From Bordetella ansorpii (lineage in GTDB: Bacteria > Pseudomonadota > Gammaproteobacteria > Burkholderiales > Burkholderiaceae_B): a stretch of 64,000 nt of DNA. Under the pieces are notes generated by a model. It searched no databases, was not told where the DNA came from, and saw nothing but the letters and a program-made list of their open reading frames with translations. The position numbers and the translations under genes were made by a program. Location: NCBI RefSeq assembly GCF_900078705.1, contig NZ_FKIF01000007.1, forward strand, positions 682,001-746,000. The letters are read 5' to 3'. Every line of letters starts with the position of its first letter. Position 1 is the first letter of the stretch. This document shows, one piece after another, positions 41,608-49,567 of this stretch.

Positions 41608-41870
41608 TTGGCGGCCTGCGCGTTGCCGGTGAAGGACTGCAGCGACTTCGACTTGGTCTGCTCGCCCGCCGAGCTTGCCGCCGTGCGCGCCTCGCGCGAT
41701 TGCGTGGAGCCGTCCTGCCCCGCCAGTTCGCGCGCCATGGCAGCGGTCTGCGAACGCACGACCTGCCCGAACAGTTGATACACCGCGATGGCCGCCACCG
41801 CGATAAGCGCGACCACGATGATGTACTCGGTCATTCCTTGGCCGCGTTGCCGTTGCTTGAGAACTTGCAT
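41604..41870 (-). CDS. flp: Flp-type type IVb pilin
   Basis: 88 aa from ATG at 41870, preceded by a strong GGGGGG run 3-8 bases upstream. The leader MQVLKQRQRG is followed by QGMTEYIIVVALIAVAAIAV: Gly at the cleavage point, Glu at +5, then a hydrophobic helix, as in type IVb prepilins processed by a TadV/CpaA-type peptidase. The C-terminal ~45 residues are polar and Ser/Ala/Gln-rich, longer than in classical Flp (~50-60 aa). As first gene of the leftward operon it is probably the major pilin. Confidence 0.85.
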   Translation of the reverse strand: MQVLKQRQRGQGMTEYIIVVALIAVAAIAVYQLFGQVVRSQTAAMARELAGQDGSTQSREARTAASSAGEQTKSKSLQSFTGNAQAAK

Positions 41871-42275
41871 AGACCCCCCAGGGCGGTGTTGAACATGGGA
41901 GGCAGTATGGATTTCGCGCAGAGGCCCGGCTATTCGCAGATGCCGAGGCGGACAGACCCGCTCACACCGTCTTGACACATCTCGCAAAGCCCTTCCAGCA
42001 AGACTGCGCGCCGAAAATATGACGTGACGCTTCGACCTGAAACAGCCTTCGGGCCGTCACCGAACTGACACACGCCCTGTCGCAGAATGCCCGTGCCGTC
42101 CGCCCCAGCACGCACCACGCGCTGACTACCGACGGCTTCAAACCATGCATCGCGGCGACCCGTGCGCAGGGCATCAGACCCACCGACAAGCACCCGCCGT
42201 TTCCCGTGCCGACCGCCATGGCGCCTGCGCCAGGCACGCGCTCGGCCAGACCAAGCTGAATCGGTTTCGACACCC
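41871..42275. other. Intergenic region upstream of the Tad operon
   Basis: 405 bp without a convincing gene. It should contain the leftward Tad operon promoter and the rightward promoter of the lipoprotein/phospholipase genes. No consensus promoter stands out; CATATT and CATACT boxes on the minus strand are the best -10 candidates. A weak inverted repeat with TGACG arms lies at 42026-42060. Open frames here are short and have no family resemblance. Confidence 0.5.
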
Positions 42276-42464
42276 ATGACCACTCCACCCTTTTTGCAGA
42301 AGAAGACAGGCCGGCCCCTGCTGGCCTGTGGCGCGCTGTGCCTGGCGCTGCTGCTGTCCGCCTGTGGCAGCGATGACGACGACACGTCCCCGCCGCCAGG
42401 CGATGGAGGCGGCGGCACGCCCCCCGCCGCCTGCACCAGCGCGCACTGCGCCCCCGCCCCCTGA
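42276..42464 (+). CDS. Small lipoprotein
   Basis: 62 aa. The N terminus is a lipoprotein signal: positively charged start, hydrophobic core ALCLALLLS and lipobox LSAC. The mature part is short and low-complexity (GSDDDD, Pro/Gly stretch), followed by a cysteine pair (CTSAHC). The acidic residue at +3 after the lipid-bearing cysteine is Asp; its effect on sorting here is not known. It lies 44 bp before the phospholipase C gene on the same strand and may be co-expressed. Function unknown. Confidence 0.65.
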   Translation: MTTPPFLQKKTGRPLLACGALCLALLLSACGSDDDDTSPPPGDGGGGTPPAACTSAHCAPAP

Positions 42465-42508
42465 GGCGCCACGCGCCCTTCGACCTCTTCAAGCGACAAG
42501 ACACCCGT

Positions 42509-44758
42509 ATGAGCATCAACTCTTCCAAACGGAAATTCCTGCGCACCACGCTGGGCGGCGCCGCCTCGGCCACCGCGCTGTCCATGTTCCCGCCCGCGAT
42601 CCGGCGCGCGCTGGCCATCGAGGCCAACAACGTCACGGGCACCATCGACGACGTCGAGCACGTCGTGCTGCTGATGCTGGAGAACCGCTCGTTCGACAGC
42701 TACTTCGGCACCTTCAAGGGCGCGCGCGGCTACGGCGACCGCTTCGCCGTGCCCATGCCCAACGGCAGGAACGCCTTCTACCAGACCGATGAAGACGGCA
42801 ACACGCTGATCCCCTACCACCTGGACGAAACGAAGGGCAATGCCCAGCGCGCCGGCGGCACGCCGCACACCTGGCCCGACGCGCAGGCCGCGTGGGACCA
42901 CGGCCGCATGAACGCCTGGCCGGTGGCGAAGAAGCCGCTGTCGATGGGCTACTACGAGGCCAACGAGGTGGAGTTCCAGCACGCGCTGGCCGACGCCTTC
43001 ACGCTGTGCGACGCCTATCACTGCTCGATGCACACGGGCACCATCCCGAACCGCCTGTACTACTGGAGCGGTACCTGTGGCCCCGGCGGCGTCAATCCGG
43101 CCGACGGCAGCGACGTCACCGTGGCCGCGCTGGTCAACGAGTTCAACGGCGGCAACGACGTGGGGCCGTCCACCGAAGGCTGGACCTGGACCACCTATGC
43201 CGACCGCCTGCAGGAGGCAGGCGTCAGCTGGAAGGTCTACCAGAGCCTGTCGGACAACTTCGGCTGCAACGAGATGATGAGCTTCCGCCACTGGCGCGCC
43301 GAGATCGAAGGCATGCCCGTGGAACGCCGTCCCGTGTATGCCCCGGTGAACCTGGCCACGCCCGTGCCGCCGTTCTACGACGCCGCCATCGACAACCCGC
43401 TGAGCCCGCTGGCCAAGGGCTTCGGCAACACCATGCCCGACGGCTTCCTGCAATCGCTGCGCGACGACGTGGCGGCCGGCAAGCTGCCCTCGGTGTCGTG
43501 GATCATTCCGCCGTCGGTCTACAGCGAGCATCCCGGGCCCTCCAGCCCCGCGCAGGGCGGCTGGTACGTGCAACAGGTGCTGGACGTACTGACGGCCAAT
43601 CCCGAGGTCTGGAGCAAGACGGTGCTGCTGATCAACTACGACGAGAACGACGGCTTCTTCGACCACCTGGCGCCGCCGTCGGCCCCGTCGCGCGACGAGA
43701 GCGGCGTGCTGCACGGCGCCAGCACGCTGTCGGACGCGGACATGGCGTTCGAGTACTTCAACTACACGCCCGCCACCGACAACCAGCCCGACCAGGACGG
43801 CAAGCCCTTCGGCCCCGGCCCGCGCGTGCCGCTGTGGGTGGTGTCGCCGTGGAGCCGTGGCGGCTGGATCAACTCGCAGGTGTTCGATCACACCTCGACG
43901 CTGCTGTTCCTGGAGAAACGCTTCGGCGTGAAAGAGCCGCAGATCAGCAAGTACCGCCGCGCGGTGTGCGGCGACCTGACCTCGGCGTTCAACTTCGAGA
44001 ACCCCAACGGCGAGAGCCTGCCCACGCTGGCCGGGCGCGCCGACAAGACCACGGTGGACAACCTGGCCCTGTCGCAGACGGCGTCGGCGGCCATTCCCGT
44101 GCCCGCGGCCACCACGGCTTCGGCGCTGCCGCCGCAGGACACGGGCACGCGTCCCGCGCGCGCCCTGCCCTATGAGCTGCACACCACGCTGCGCGCGGGC
44201 CGGGACCAGGTGACGCTGGTGTTCGCCAACGACAGCCGCGGCGAGGCGGGCGCGGTTTTCCACGTCTACGACAAACTGCACCTGGACCGCATCCCGCGCC
44301 GCTATGCCGTGGAATCGGGCAAGCAACTGAGCGGTGCATGGAACCTGGCCGACGACGCGGGCCGCTACCACTTGTGGGTGCTGGGACCCAATGGCTATCA
44401 CCGCGAGTTCATTGGCGACGTGAACGAACAGCTCGCCGCCGGCGGCCCCGAGATCCAGGTCTGCTACGCGCTGTGCGAACCGCCCGAGATCCAGGTGAAG
44501 ATGCACAACCCGGGCGACAGGCGCGTGACCTTCACCGCGACGGCCAACGCCTATCGCACGGATGGTCCCTGGGTCGCGGCGGTCGAGCCCGGCGAGGTGC
44601 TGGACCTGCGCTGGCAGGTCGGCGATACCGGCCAGTGGTACGACTTCTCCGTGACGTGCGACGCGGCGCCATCGATGCGGCGTCGTTTCGCAGGCCACCT
44701 GGAGAACGGCCAACATTCGGTGACCGACCCGGCCATGGGCGAGACGGCCAACGGGTAA
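42509..44758 (+). CDS. Phosphocholine-specific phospholipase C (PlcN/PlcH family), Tat substrate
   Basis: 749 aa, close to the 690-730 aa usual for the family. The phosphoesterase domain (about residues 45-430) shows VVLLMLENRSFDSYFG with the metal-binding ENRSFD and nucleophile region, HCSMHTGTIPNR, and INYDENDGFFDHL. Two repeated C-terminal domains (about 560-740) are the DUF756 type of this family. It hydrolyses phosphatidylcholine or sphingomyelin head groups. The signal peptide has the Tat pattern KRKFLRTT with a KR pair instead of RR. It is not clear whether this is haemolytic (PlcH) or non-haemolytic (PlcN). No plcR is nearby. Confidence 0.9.
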   Translation: MSINSSKRKFLRTTLGGAASATALSMFPPAIRRALAIEANNVTGTIDDVEHVVLLMLENRSFDSYFGTFKGARGYGDRFAVPMPNGRNAFYQTDEDGNTLIPYHLDETKGNAQRAGGTPHTWPDAQAAWDHGRMNAWPVAKKPLSMGYYEANEVEFQHALADAFTLCDAYHCSMHTGTIPNRLYYWSGTCGPGGVNPADGSDVTVAALVNEFNGGNDVGPSTEGWTWTTYADRLQEAGVSWKVYQSLSDNFGCNEMMSFRHWRAEIEGMPVERRPVYAPVNLATPVPPFYDAAIDNPLSPLAKGFGNTMPDGFLQSLRDDVAAGKLPSVSWIIPPSVYSEHPGPSSPAQGGWYVQQVLDVLTANPEVWSKTVLLINYDENDGFFDHLAPPSAPSRDESGVLHGASTLSDADMAFEYFNYTPATDNQPDQDGKPFGPGPRVPLWVVSPWSRGGWINSQVFDHTSTLLFLEKRFGVKEPQISKYRRAVCGDLTSAFNFENPNGESLPTLAGRADKTTVDNLALSQTASAAIPVPAATTASALPPQDTGTRPARALPYELHTTLRAGRDQVTLVFANDSRGEAGAVFHVYDKLHLDRIPRRYAVESGKQLSGAWNLADDAGRYHLWVLGPNGYHREFIGDVNEQLAAGGPEIQVCYALCEPPEIQVKMHNPGDRRVTFTATANAYRTDGPWVAAVEPGEVLDLRWQVGDTGQWYDFSVTCDAAPSMRRRFAGHLENGQHSVTDPAMGETANG

Positions 44759-44839
44759 TCGCGTCGGACGGCGGAATGCCCCGGCATCCCGCCACGCGTG
44801 CTTGGCGGCACCGCCCATCGTGCGGGACATGCATCCGGA

Positions 44840-44877
44840 TTGAATACCTACCTTTAGTAAGTTACTATTGGTAGGTA
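44840..44877 (+). promoter_or_regulatory. Promoter with 33-bp palindromic operator for the quinone reductase/TetR pair
   Basis: A near-perfect palindrome spans 44845-44877: 16-bp arms with 14 matching positions around a central G, outer arms TACCTACC and GGTAGGTA. It overlaps a promoter: TTGAAT at 44840-44845 and TACTAT at 44863-44868, 17 bp apart. The ATG of the reductase follows 23 bp after the palindrome. The downstream TetR gene (45514) is the obvious candidate to bind it. Confidence 0.8.
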
Positions 44878-44900
44878 CACCTTTCCAGGAGACCTCGCTC

Positions 44901-45500
44901 ATGCATGCACTCATCGTCGCTTCGCATCCCGACCGCCAATCGCTGACGCACGCCGTCGCGCAACAGGTGGAACAGGGCATCGCCACCTCGGGGCCGCACA
45001 CGGCGGAAATCGCCGATCTGGCCGCGGAAGGTTTCAACCCCAGCTTCAACGCGGCAGACTTCGCGCAGTTTCAGGGCAAGGGTCCCGCGCCCTCCGACGT
45101 CCGGGCCGAACAGGCGCGCCTGCAACGCGCCCAAGCCCTGGTGCTGGTCTATCCCGTCTACTGGTGGTCGTTTCCCGGCCTGCTGAAGGGCTGGATCGAC
45201 CGTGTCTTCACCAACGGCTGGGCCTATGAAGACAACAACGACGGCAAGCTGGTGAAGAAGCTGGAACACCTGCAGGTCCACCTGGTTGCCATCGGTGGCG
45301 CGGACATGCGAACCTATGACCGTCACGGCTACCAGGGCGCCATGAAGCTGCAGATCGATCACGGCATCTTCGGCTATTGCGGCGCCCCCGTCGTGGCCTC
45401 CGAACTGCTGCTGCCCGTCGATGGGCAGATTCCGTCCGGGCACCTGGATACCGCGCACGCCATCGGCCAACGCGTGTTCGAGGCCCGGGCCCCCTCCTGA
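44901..45500 (+). CDS. NAD(P)H:quinone reductase, flavodoxin fold (KefF/NQO1 type)
   Basis: 199 aa, a flavodoxin-like oxidoreductase. Motifs: HALIVASHPDRQSLTHAV at the N terminus (FMN phosphate loop), VLVYPVYWWSFPGLLKGWIDRVF and the C-terminal ADMRTYDRHGYQGAM. These enzymes reduce quinones and other electrophiles by two electrons. ATG at 44901 has CCAGGAGA 8-9 bases upstream; an earlier in-frame start would begin inside the operator and is rejected. A TetR regulator follows 13 bp downstream. The pair probably responds to a quinone-like or electrophilic signal. Confidence 0.85.
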   Translation: MHALIVASHPDRQSLTHAVAQQVEQGIATSGPHTAEIADLAAEGFNPSFNAADFAQFQGKGPAPSDVRAEQARLQRAQALVLVYPVYWWSFPGLLKGWIDRVFTNGWAYEDNNDGKLVKKLEHLQVHLVAIGGADMRTYDRHGYQGAMKLQIDHGIFGYCGAPVVASELLLPVDGQIPSGHLDTAHAIGQRVFEARAPS

Positions 45501-45513
45501 TGCCGTATCCGAT

Positions 45514-46113
45514 ATGCCTGAACCGACCCTTGCCCCCACCCCGCGCCGCCGCCTGTCGCGCGCCGACCGCCAGCGCCAGTTGCTGGACGTCGCGTGGCAA
45601 CTGGCCGGGGAAGGCACGGATGCCCTGACGCTGGGTCGGCTGGCCGTGGCGGCCGGCGTAGCCAAGCCGCTGGTCTACGACCACTTCGGCACGCGCGAAG
45701 GACTGCTGGCCGCGATGTACGAAGACTACGACGCCCGGCACTCCGCCATCATGGACGCCGCCATCTCGGCCGCCCGCGCCACGCTCAAGGACAAGGCGCG
45801 CGTCATCGCGGAAAGCTACGTGGCGTGCGTGCTGACACAGGGCCGGGAGATATCGGACGTGTTGGCCGCGCTGAACGGATCGCCGGAACTGGCGGCGGTG
45901 AAACGGCGCTACCAGGAGATCTTCATCGGCAAATGCCGCGGCATCCTGGCGCCATACGCGGGCGCGGGCGGCATCGCGCTGCCAGGCATGTGGGCCATGC
46001 TGGGCGCGGCCGATGCGCTGTCCGAGGCGGCGGCCTGCGGCGACATCACCGAGGCCCAGGCGTGCGAGGAACTTTTCGAGACCATCGTCGCGCTGGTCAA
46101 GCGCAGCAAATAG
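45514..46113 (+). CDS. TetR-family transcriptional regulator
   Basis: 199 aa. The N-terminal helix-turn-helix is clear: RQRQLLDVAWQLAGEG, then LTLGRLAVAAGVAKPLVYDHFGTREGLLAAMY (about residues 18-65). The C-terminal ligand domain is all-helical and too diverged to tell the inducer. It sits 13 bp after the reductase gene and is likely to repress the pair through the palindrome at 44845-44877, giving autoregulation. The bidirectional terminator at 46317-46346 lies ~200 bp downstream. Confidence 0.9.
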   Translation: MPEPTLAPTPRRRLSRADRQRQLLDVAWQLAGEGTDALTLGRLAVAAGVAKPLVYDHFGTREGLLAAMYEDYDARHSAIMDAAISAARATLKDKARVIAESYVACVLTQGREISDVLAALNGSPELAAVKRRYQEIFIGKCRGILAPYAGAGGIALPGMWAMLGAADALSEAAACGDITEAQACEELFETIVALVKRSK

Positions 46114-46204
46114 GTGCGCGTACTTTGTTTGATGCGCCTGCGGCTGGCAGGCTGGAAAGCAGCTATCGCAATTCCAGCCGCTCGTTCACGGGCCGTCGAG
46201 ACCT

Positions 46205-46287
46205 GTGCAACGCCGCCCAAGCCCTGAATGGAAGATGCAGGCCGTGCAATGCCGTGCAAGCCGGCGGAAGCCCATGCAAGGCCGCGT
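46205..46287. repeat. Five short TGCARNGCCG-like repeats
   Basis: The word TGCAR with following GCCG recurs at about 46206, 46236, 46245, 46255 and 46275. Spacing is irregular (~10-30 bp). The 83-bp stretch lies between the TetR gene and the terminator. Meaning unknown; it may be chance in GC-rich sequence. Confidence 0.3.
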
Positions 46288-46316
46288 CCCGCGCCGACAG
46301 CCGGATCGACGCCCAA

Positions 46317-46346
46317 GAAAAAACGCCGTCCAAAGGACGGCGTTTT
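46317..46346. terminator. Bidirectional Rho-independent terminator
   Basis: A 9-bp perfect stem (ACGCCGTCC / GGACGGCGT) with loop AAA at 46323-46343 is flanked by an A-run before and TTTT after. It can end the rightward TetR transcript and the leftward entericidin-like transcript. Confidence 0.85.
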
Positions 46347-46372
46347 CCGGTCAGCCGCAGGGCGCGCTCGGC

Positions 46373-46504
46373 TTACCTGTCTGCTGCGTTGCTGATCGCG
46401 TTGCCCGCTCGCGATATGTCCTTGCCCACGCCGGATACGGTGTTGCAACCCTGCAGCACCAAGCCCAGCACCACGAGAGTGGTCAGCATGAGTTTATTGC
46501 GCAC
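46373..46504 (-). CDS. Entericidin A/B-like small lipoprotein
   Basis: 43 aa. A GTG start at 46504 with GCAGGA upstream gives a basic start (RNK), hydrophobic core LTTLVVLGLVL and lipobox LQGC. The mature part NTVSGVGKDISRAGNAISNAADR is typical of entericidin A/B family lipoproteins, small stress- or stationary-phase membrane peptides. An internal ATG at 46489 would remove the charged start. It lies 20 bp after the FAH-family gene on the same strand and just before the bidirectional terminator. Confidence 0.8.
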   Translation of the reverse strand: MRNKLMLTTLVVLGLVLQGCNTVSGVGKDISRAGNAISNAADR

Positions 46505-46524
46505 GATGAATCCTGCCTTGCTGC

Positions 46525-47220
46525 TCAAGCCACGCGCACGCGCAGTTCGCCCAGGCCGTCGACACCGCCGACCATGACGTCGCCCTGCACCACCGCGCCC
46601 ACGCCTTCGGGCGTGCCGGTGAAGATGACGTCGCCCGGCTGCAGCTCGAACAGTCCCGACAGGTAGGCGATGCTTTCGGCGATGTTCCAGATCATCTGCG
46701 AGATGTCGCTGACCTGCTTGCGCTGGCCGTTGACGTCCAGCCAGATGGCTCCTTTGTCCAGAGTGCCGGTCTTGCTGCGCGGATGCACGGGACCGATGGG
46801 CGCGGCGAAGTCGAAGGCCTTGCCCACTTCCCACGGACGGCCCTGCTTCTTGGCTTCGCCCTGCAGGTCGCGGCGGGTCATGTCCAGGCCCAGCGCATAG
46901 CCCCACACGCATTCGGCGGCGGCTTCGACGGACAGGTCGCGGCCGCCCTTGTCCAGCACCACCACCAGCTCCATCTCGTAGTGCAGGTTCGAGGTCTTGG
47001 GCGGATAGGGCATGGAACCCGTTTCGCCATCGGCCACGCTGACCAGGCTGTCGGGGTGCTTGCAGAAGAAGAACGGGTCTTCACGGCCGGTGAAGCCCAT
47101 TTCCTTGGCGTGCTCGGCGTAGTTGCGGCCCACGCAGTAAACGCGGCGCACCGGAAAACGGGCGCTGCTGCCGGCGACGGGCAGCGAGACGGGCGGGATC
47201 GGGGAAATGACGAAATCCAT
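46525..47220 (-). CDS. Fumarylacetoacetate hydrolase (FAH)-family protein
   Basis: 231 aa, the size of short FAH-family hydrolases such as acylpyruvases and fumarylpyruvate hydrolase. Metal-binding and active-site features are CVGRNYAEHAKEMG, LHYEMELVVVLDKGG (Glu ligands), GYALGLDMTRRDLQ and GDVIFTGTPEGVG. It likely cleaves or decarboxylates a small acylpyruvate in aromatic compound breakdown or oxaloacetate metabolism; the substrate is not determined. ATG at 47220 with AGAGG 8 bases upstream is chosen over a TTG two codons earlier. Confidence 0.9.
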   Translation of the reverse strand: MDFVISPIPPVSLPVAGSSARFPVRRVYCVGRNYAEHAKEMGFTGREDPFFFCKHPDSLVSVADGETGSMPYPPKTSNLHYEMELVVVLDKGGRDLSVEAAAECVWGYALGLDMTRRDLQGEAKKQGRPWEVGKAFDFAAPIGPVHPRSKTGTLDKGAIWLDVNGQRKQVSDISQMIWNIAESIAYLSGLFELQPGDVIFTGTPEGVGAVVQGDVMVGGVDGLGELRVRVA

Positions 47221-47278
47221 CTGCAAGACCTCTGTATGCGTAGGGCCGCGGGCGCGACCGGAGTAAAACCAACGCGAC

Positions 47279-47306
47279 TTTATACGCTAGTTGACACGTC
47301 AAGCAA
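47279..47306 (-). promoter_or_regulatory. Candidate promoter of the FAH-family gene
   Basis: On the minus strand, TTGCTT (47301-47306) and TATAAA (47279-47284) are 16 bp apart, 59 bp before the ATG. Between and overlapping them is TTGAC-GT-GTCAA (47291-47302), an inverted repeat that could be an operator. No regulator gene adjoins. Confidence 0.5.
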
Positions 47307-47332
47307 AGGGCCGGACATGCCGCAAAGCACAA

Positions 47333-47356
47333 CGGGCGGCCTCGAAGGGCCGCCCG
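47333..47356 (-). terminator. Candidate terminator after ppa
   Basis: A 9-bp GC-rich stem (CGGGCGGCC / GGCCGCCCG) with a 6-base loop lies ~37 bp after the ppa stop. On the minus strand it is followed by a moderately T-rich stretch (TTGTGCTTTG), weaker than a classical T-run. Confidence 0.5.
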
Positions 47357-47392
47357 CTGTCAGGGGGCTGAACGCGTCAGCCCGAAAGGCGA

Positions 47393-47923
47393 TCAGGCCT
47401 TGGTGTAACGCTCGGCGCTGCGCGTGATTTCCTCGTGCGCGGCATCCACGCCCTTCCAGCCCTTGACCTTCACCCACTTGCCCTTTTCGAGGTCTTTGTA
47501 GTGCTCGAAGAAGTGCTGGATGCGGCCGATGTCTTCGGCCGGCAGGTCTTCATAGGACTTGACGCTGCGGTAAGGCGGGTACAGCTTCTCGACCGGCACG
47601 GCCAGCAGCTTGGCGTCGCCGCCCGATTCGTCGTCCATTTCCAGCACGCCGATGGCGCGGCAGCGCACCACGGCGCCGATCTGGATCGGGAACGGCGTGA
47701 CGACCAGCACGTCGGCGGGATCGCCGTCTTCCGACAGCGTCTGCGGGATGTAGCCGTAGTTGCACGGATAGTGCATGGCGGTCAGCATGAAGCGATCGAC
47801 GAAGATCGCGCCCGTGTCCTTGTCGACCTCGTATTTGACCGGATCGGCGTTCATGGGGATTTCGATGATGACGTTGAAGTCTTCCGGCAGCTTCTTGCCG
47901 GGACCGACGCGATCAAGGCTCAT
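47393..47923 (-). CDS. ppa: Inorganic pyrophosphatase
   Basis: 176 aa, a family I soluble pyrophosphatase that splits PPi to phosphate and so drives biosynthesis. Hallmarks: [38 protein letters not shown] (three catalytic aspartates) and the C-terminal [11 protein letters not shown]. The length is typical. It starts 3 bp after the hemY stop and ends the leftward chain that begins upstream with terC and hemC, just before a candidate terminator. Confidence 0.97.
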   Translation of the reverse strand: MSLDRVGPGKKLPEDFNVIIEIPMNADPVKYEVDKDTGAIFVDRFMLTAMHYPCNYGYIPQTLSEDGDPADVLVVTPFPIQIGAVVRCRAIGVLEMDDESGGDAKLLAVPVEKLYPPYRSVKSYEDLPAEDIGRIQHFFEHYKDLEKGKWVKVKGWKGVDAAHEEITRSAERYTKA

Positions 47924-47926
47924 GGT

Positions 47927-49564
47927 TCAACCTTTGTTGTCTGAAGGGGAATCGGGGGATTGCAAGGGCGCGGCCGGCTTGGGCGTGGCCTGCGCGGGCA
48001 CGGGCTGCGCCTTGGCCGGCGGCGTGGCGGCGGCCGGCGGCTCGGGCTCGGCCGCGGGCGTATAGCGGGACACCGGCGCCTCGAAAGCGGACGGCGGAAT
48101 CGGCGCGCTGTCGAAGTAGTCTTCGATGTCGATGGCCGAGCGCTGCGGCACGGGCGCCGGCGCTTCGATGGTCTCGGGGCGCTCGTTCAATTCGCGCGCA
48201 TCCGGATCGAGCACGTAGTCGGCAACCGGCGCGTGCTCGGGCACGGGCTCGGCGGCGACCGGCGTGGCATGGCTGGCGGGCAAGAGCGCGTCATACTCGC
48301 CCTCGCTGTCGAGGTGGGACGGATCCGCGCCCATGTCGGCGGCGGGCAGCGCGGCATCGGTGGCCAGCACCGGCAGGGCCTGGCGCGCGGCCGTGGCCAG
48401 GCGCCAGTGGCGCGCGGCATCGGCGGGACGGTCCAGTCGGTCGTACAGGCTGCCCAGCAGGGCATGGCACTGCGCATCGTTGCGGCGCGCCAGGCTGCGC
48501 TGCAGATAGCGTTCGGCCTGGCCCCACAACTGGCCGTTCAGGCACAGCACGCCCAGCGCGGTCAGCAGGTCGGTATCGGCGGGACGCTGCGCCAGCCACG
48601 TCTCGGCCTTGGCCAGGCGGCGCGGCACCTGCGAGGCATCGCACCGCGCATAGGCCGACACCAGCACCGGATTGAAGCGGTCGCCGATGGCGGCCTCGAG
48701 GATGCGCGCGGCCTCGGCGCCCTCGCCGTCCGCCTCGAAGGCGGCGGCGCCCGCCAGCGCGATGTTGGGCAGCAGGCGCTCTTCGGCCTTGAGGTCTTTC
48801 CAGATGACGCGCCAGCCGTCGCCGGCCATGCCGGCGCGCAGGCGCGCGGCCCCGGCGTGGTCGATCAGTTGCGCGCCCTCGGCCTTGTCCAGCGCGTTAC
48901 GGCGCAGCAGCCCGCGAGCCAGCGTGAAGACGCGCTCATGGTGCTCCAGGGCCGTCTCGGCGCGCAGCAGCAGGCGAGAGGTGTGCAGATGCCGCGCGCC
49001 GCCATCCTGCAGCGGCGCCAGCGTCTCCAGGGCCTGCTGCGGCTTGCCCTGGTCGAGCAGCATGTCGGCCGCCACCGTGGCGGTGGCTTCCTGCAGGCCG
49101 GCGTCCTCGCCCGCCTGTTCGCGGGCGGCTTCGATCATGCGGTCGCGGCGGTCGAACTCGCCCAGGCCGTGCGCCGAACGGGCGGCGGCCAGCGCCGCCA
49201 GCACGCGGCGGCTGCGCACCTTGCTTTGCTCGAACAGGCGCGTGAGGTCTTTCTCGGCATGCGCGAAGCGGCCTTCCAGCATGCCGATCCAGCCGCGCTC
49301 GAGCAGTTCGTGATCGCGCGCCTGCGCGCGGCGGCCGCGCCAGGCGCGCACGCGGTCGGGAATAGCCAGCAGCCACGACAGCAGGCGCAACACCACGTAC
49401 AGCGCCACGAATGCCGCCAGCAGCAACAGCACCGCCAGCGTGAGGGAGATTTCAATGCGCCACGGCCAGATCAGCAGCAGCACATTGCCGGAATGCTGGC
49501 GCAGCATGACCGCCAGCGCCACGGCCACGACGGCCAGCAATAAAGTCCAGAGCCAGGTACGCAT
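47927..49564 (-). CDS. hemY: HemY, heme biosynthesis-associated TPR membrane protein
   Basis: 545 aa. Two N-terminal membrane segments (about residues 5-22 and 38-62) precede a large helical region of TPR type (about 85-400). A low-complexity Pro/Ala/Glu-rich tail (about 420-545) follows, so the protein is longer than E. coli HemY (~400 aa) mainly through this tail. HemY of this type is encoded with hemCDX and is linked to heme synthesis, but its activity is not established; it is unrelated to the protoporphyrinogen oxidase also called HemY. It is 3 bp from both hemX and ppa. Confidence 0.9.
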   Translation of the reverse strand: MRTWLWTLLLAVVAVALAVMLRQHSGNVLLLIWPWRIEISLTLAVLLLLAAFVALYVVLRLLSWLLAIPDRVRAWRGRRAQARDHELLERGWIGMLEGRFAHAEKDLTRLFEQSKVRSRRVLAALAAARSAHGLGEFDRRDRMIEAAREQAGEDAGLQEATATVAADMLLDQGKPQQALETLAPLQDGGARHLHTSRLLLRAETALEHHERVFTLARGLLRRNALDKAEGAQLIDHAGAARLRAGMAGDGWRVIWKDLKAEERLLPNIALAGAAAFEADGEGAEAARILEAAIGDRFNPVLVSAYARCDASQVPRRLAKAETWLAQRPADTDLLTALGVLCLNGQLWGQAERYLQRSLARRNDAQCHALLGSLYDRLDRPADAARHWRLATAARQALPVLATDAALPAADMGADPSHLDSEGEYDALLPASHATPVAAEPVPEHAPVADYVLDPDARELNERPETIEAPAPVPQRSAIDIEDYFDSAPIPPSAFEAPVSRYTPAAEPEPPAAATPPAKAQPVPAQATPKPAAPLQSPDSPSDNKG

Positions 49565-49567
49565 GCG

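Noticed and set aside
42026-42060. Inverted repeat with TGACG arms upstream of the Tad operon
   Set aside because: Only the 5-bp outer arms match well; inner positions do not pair convincingly, and such repeats are expected by chance in this GC range.
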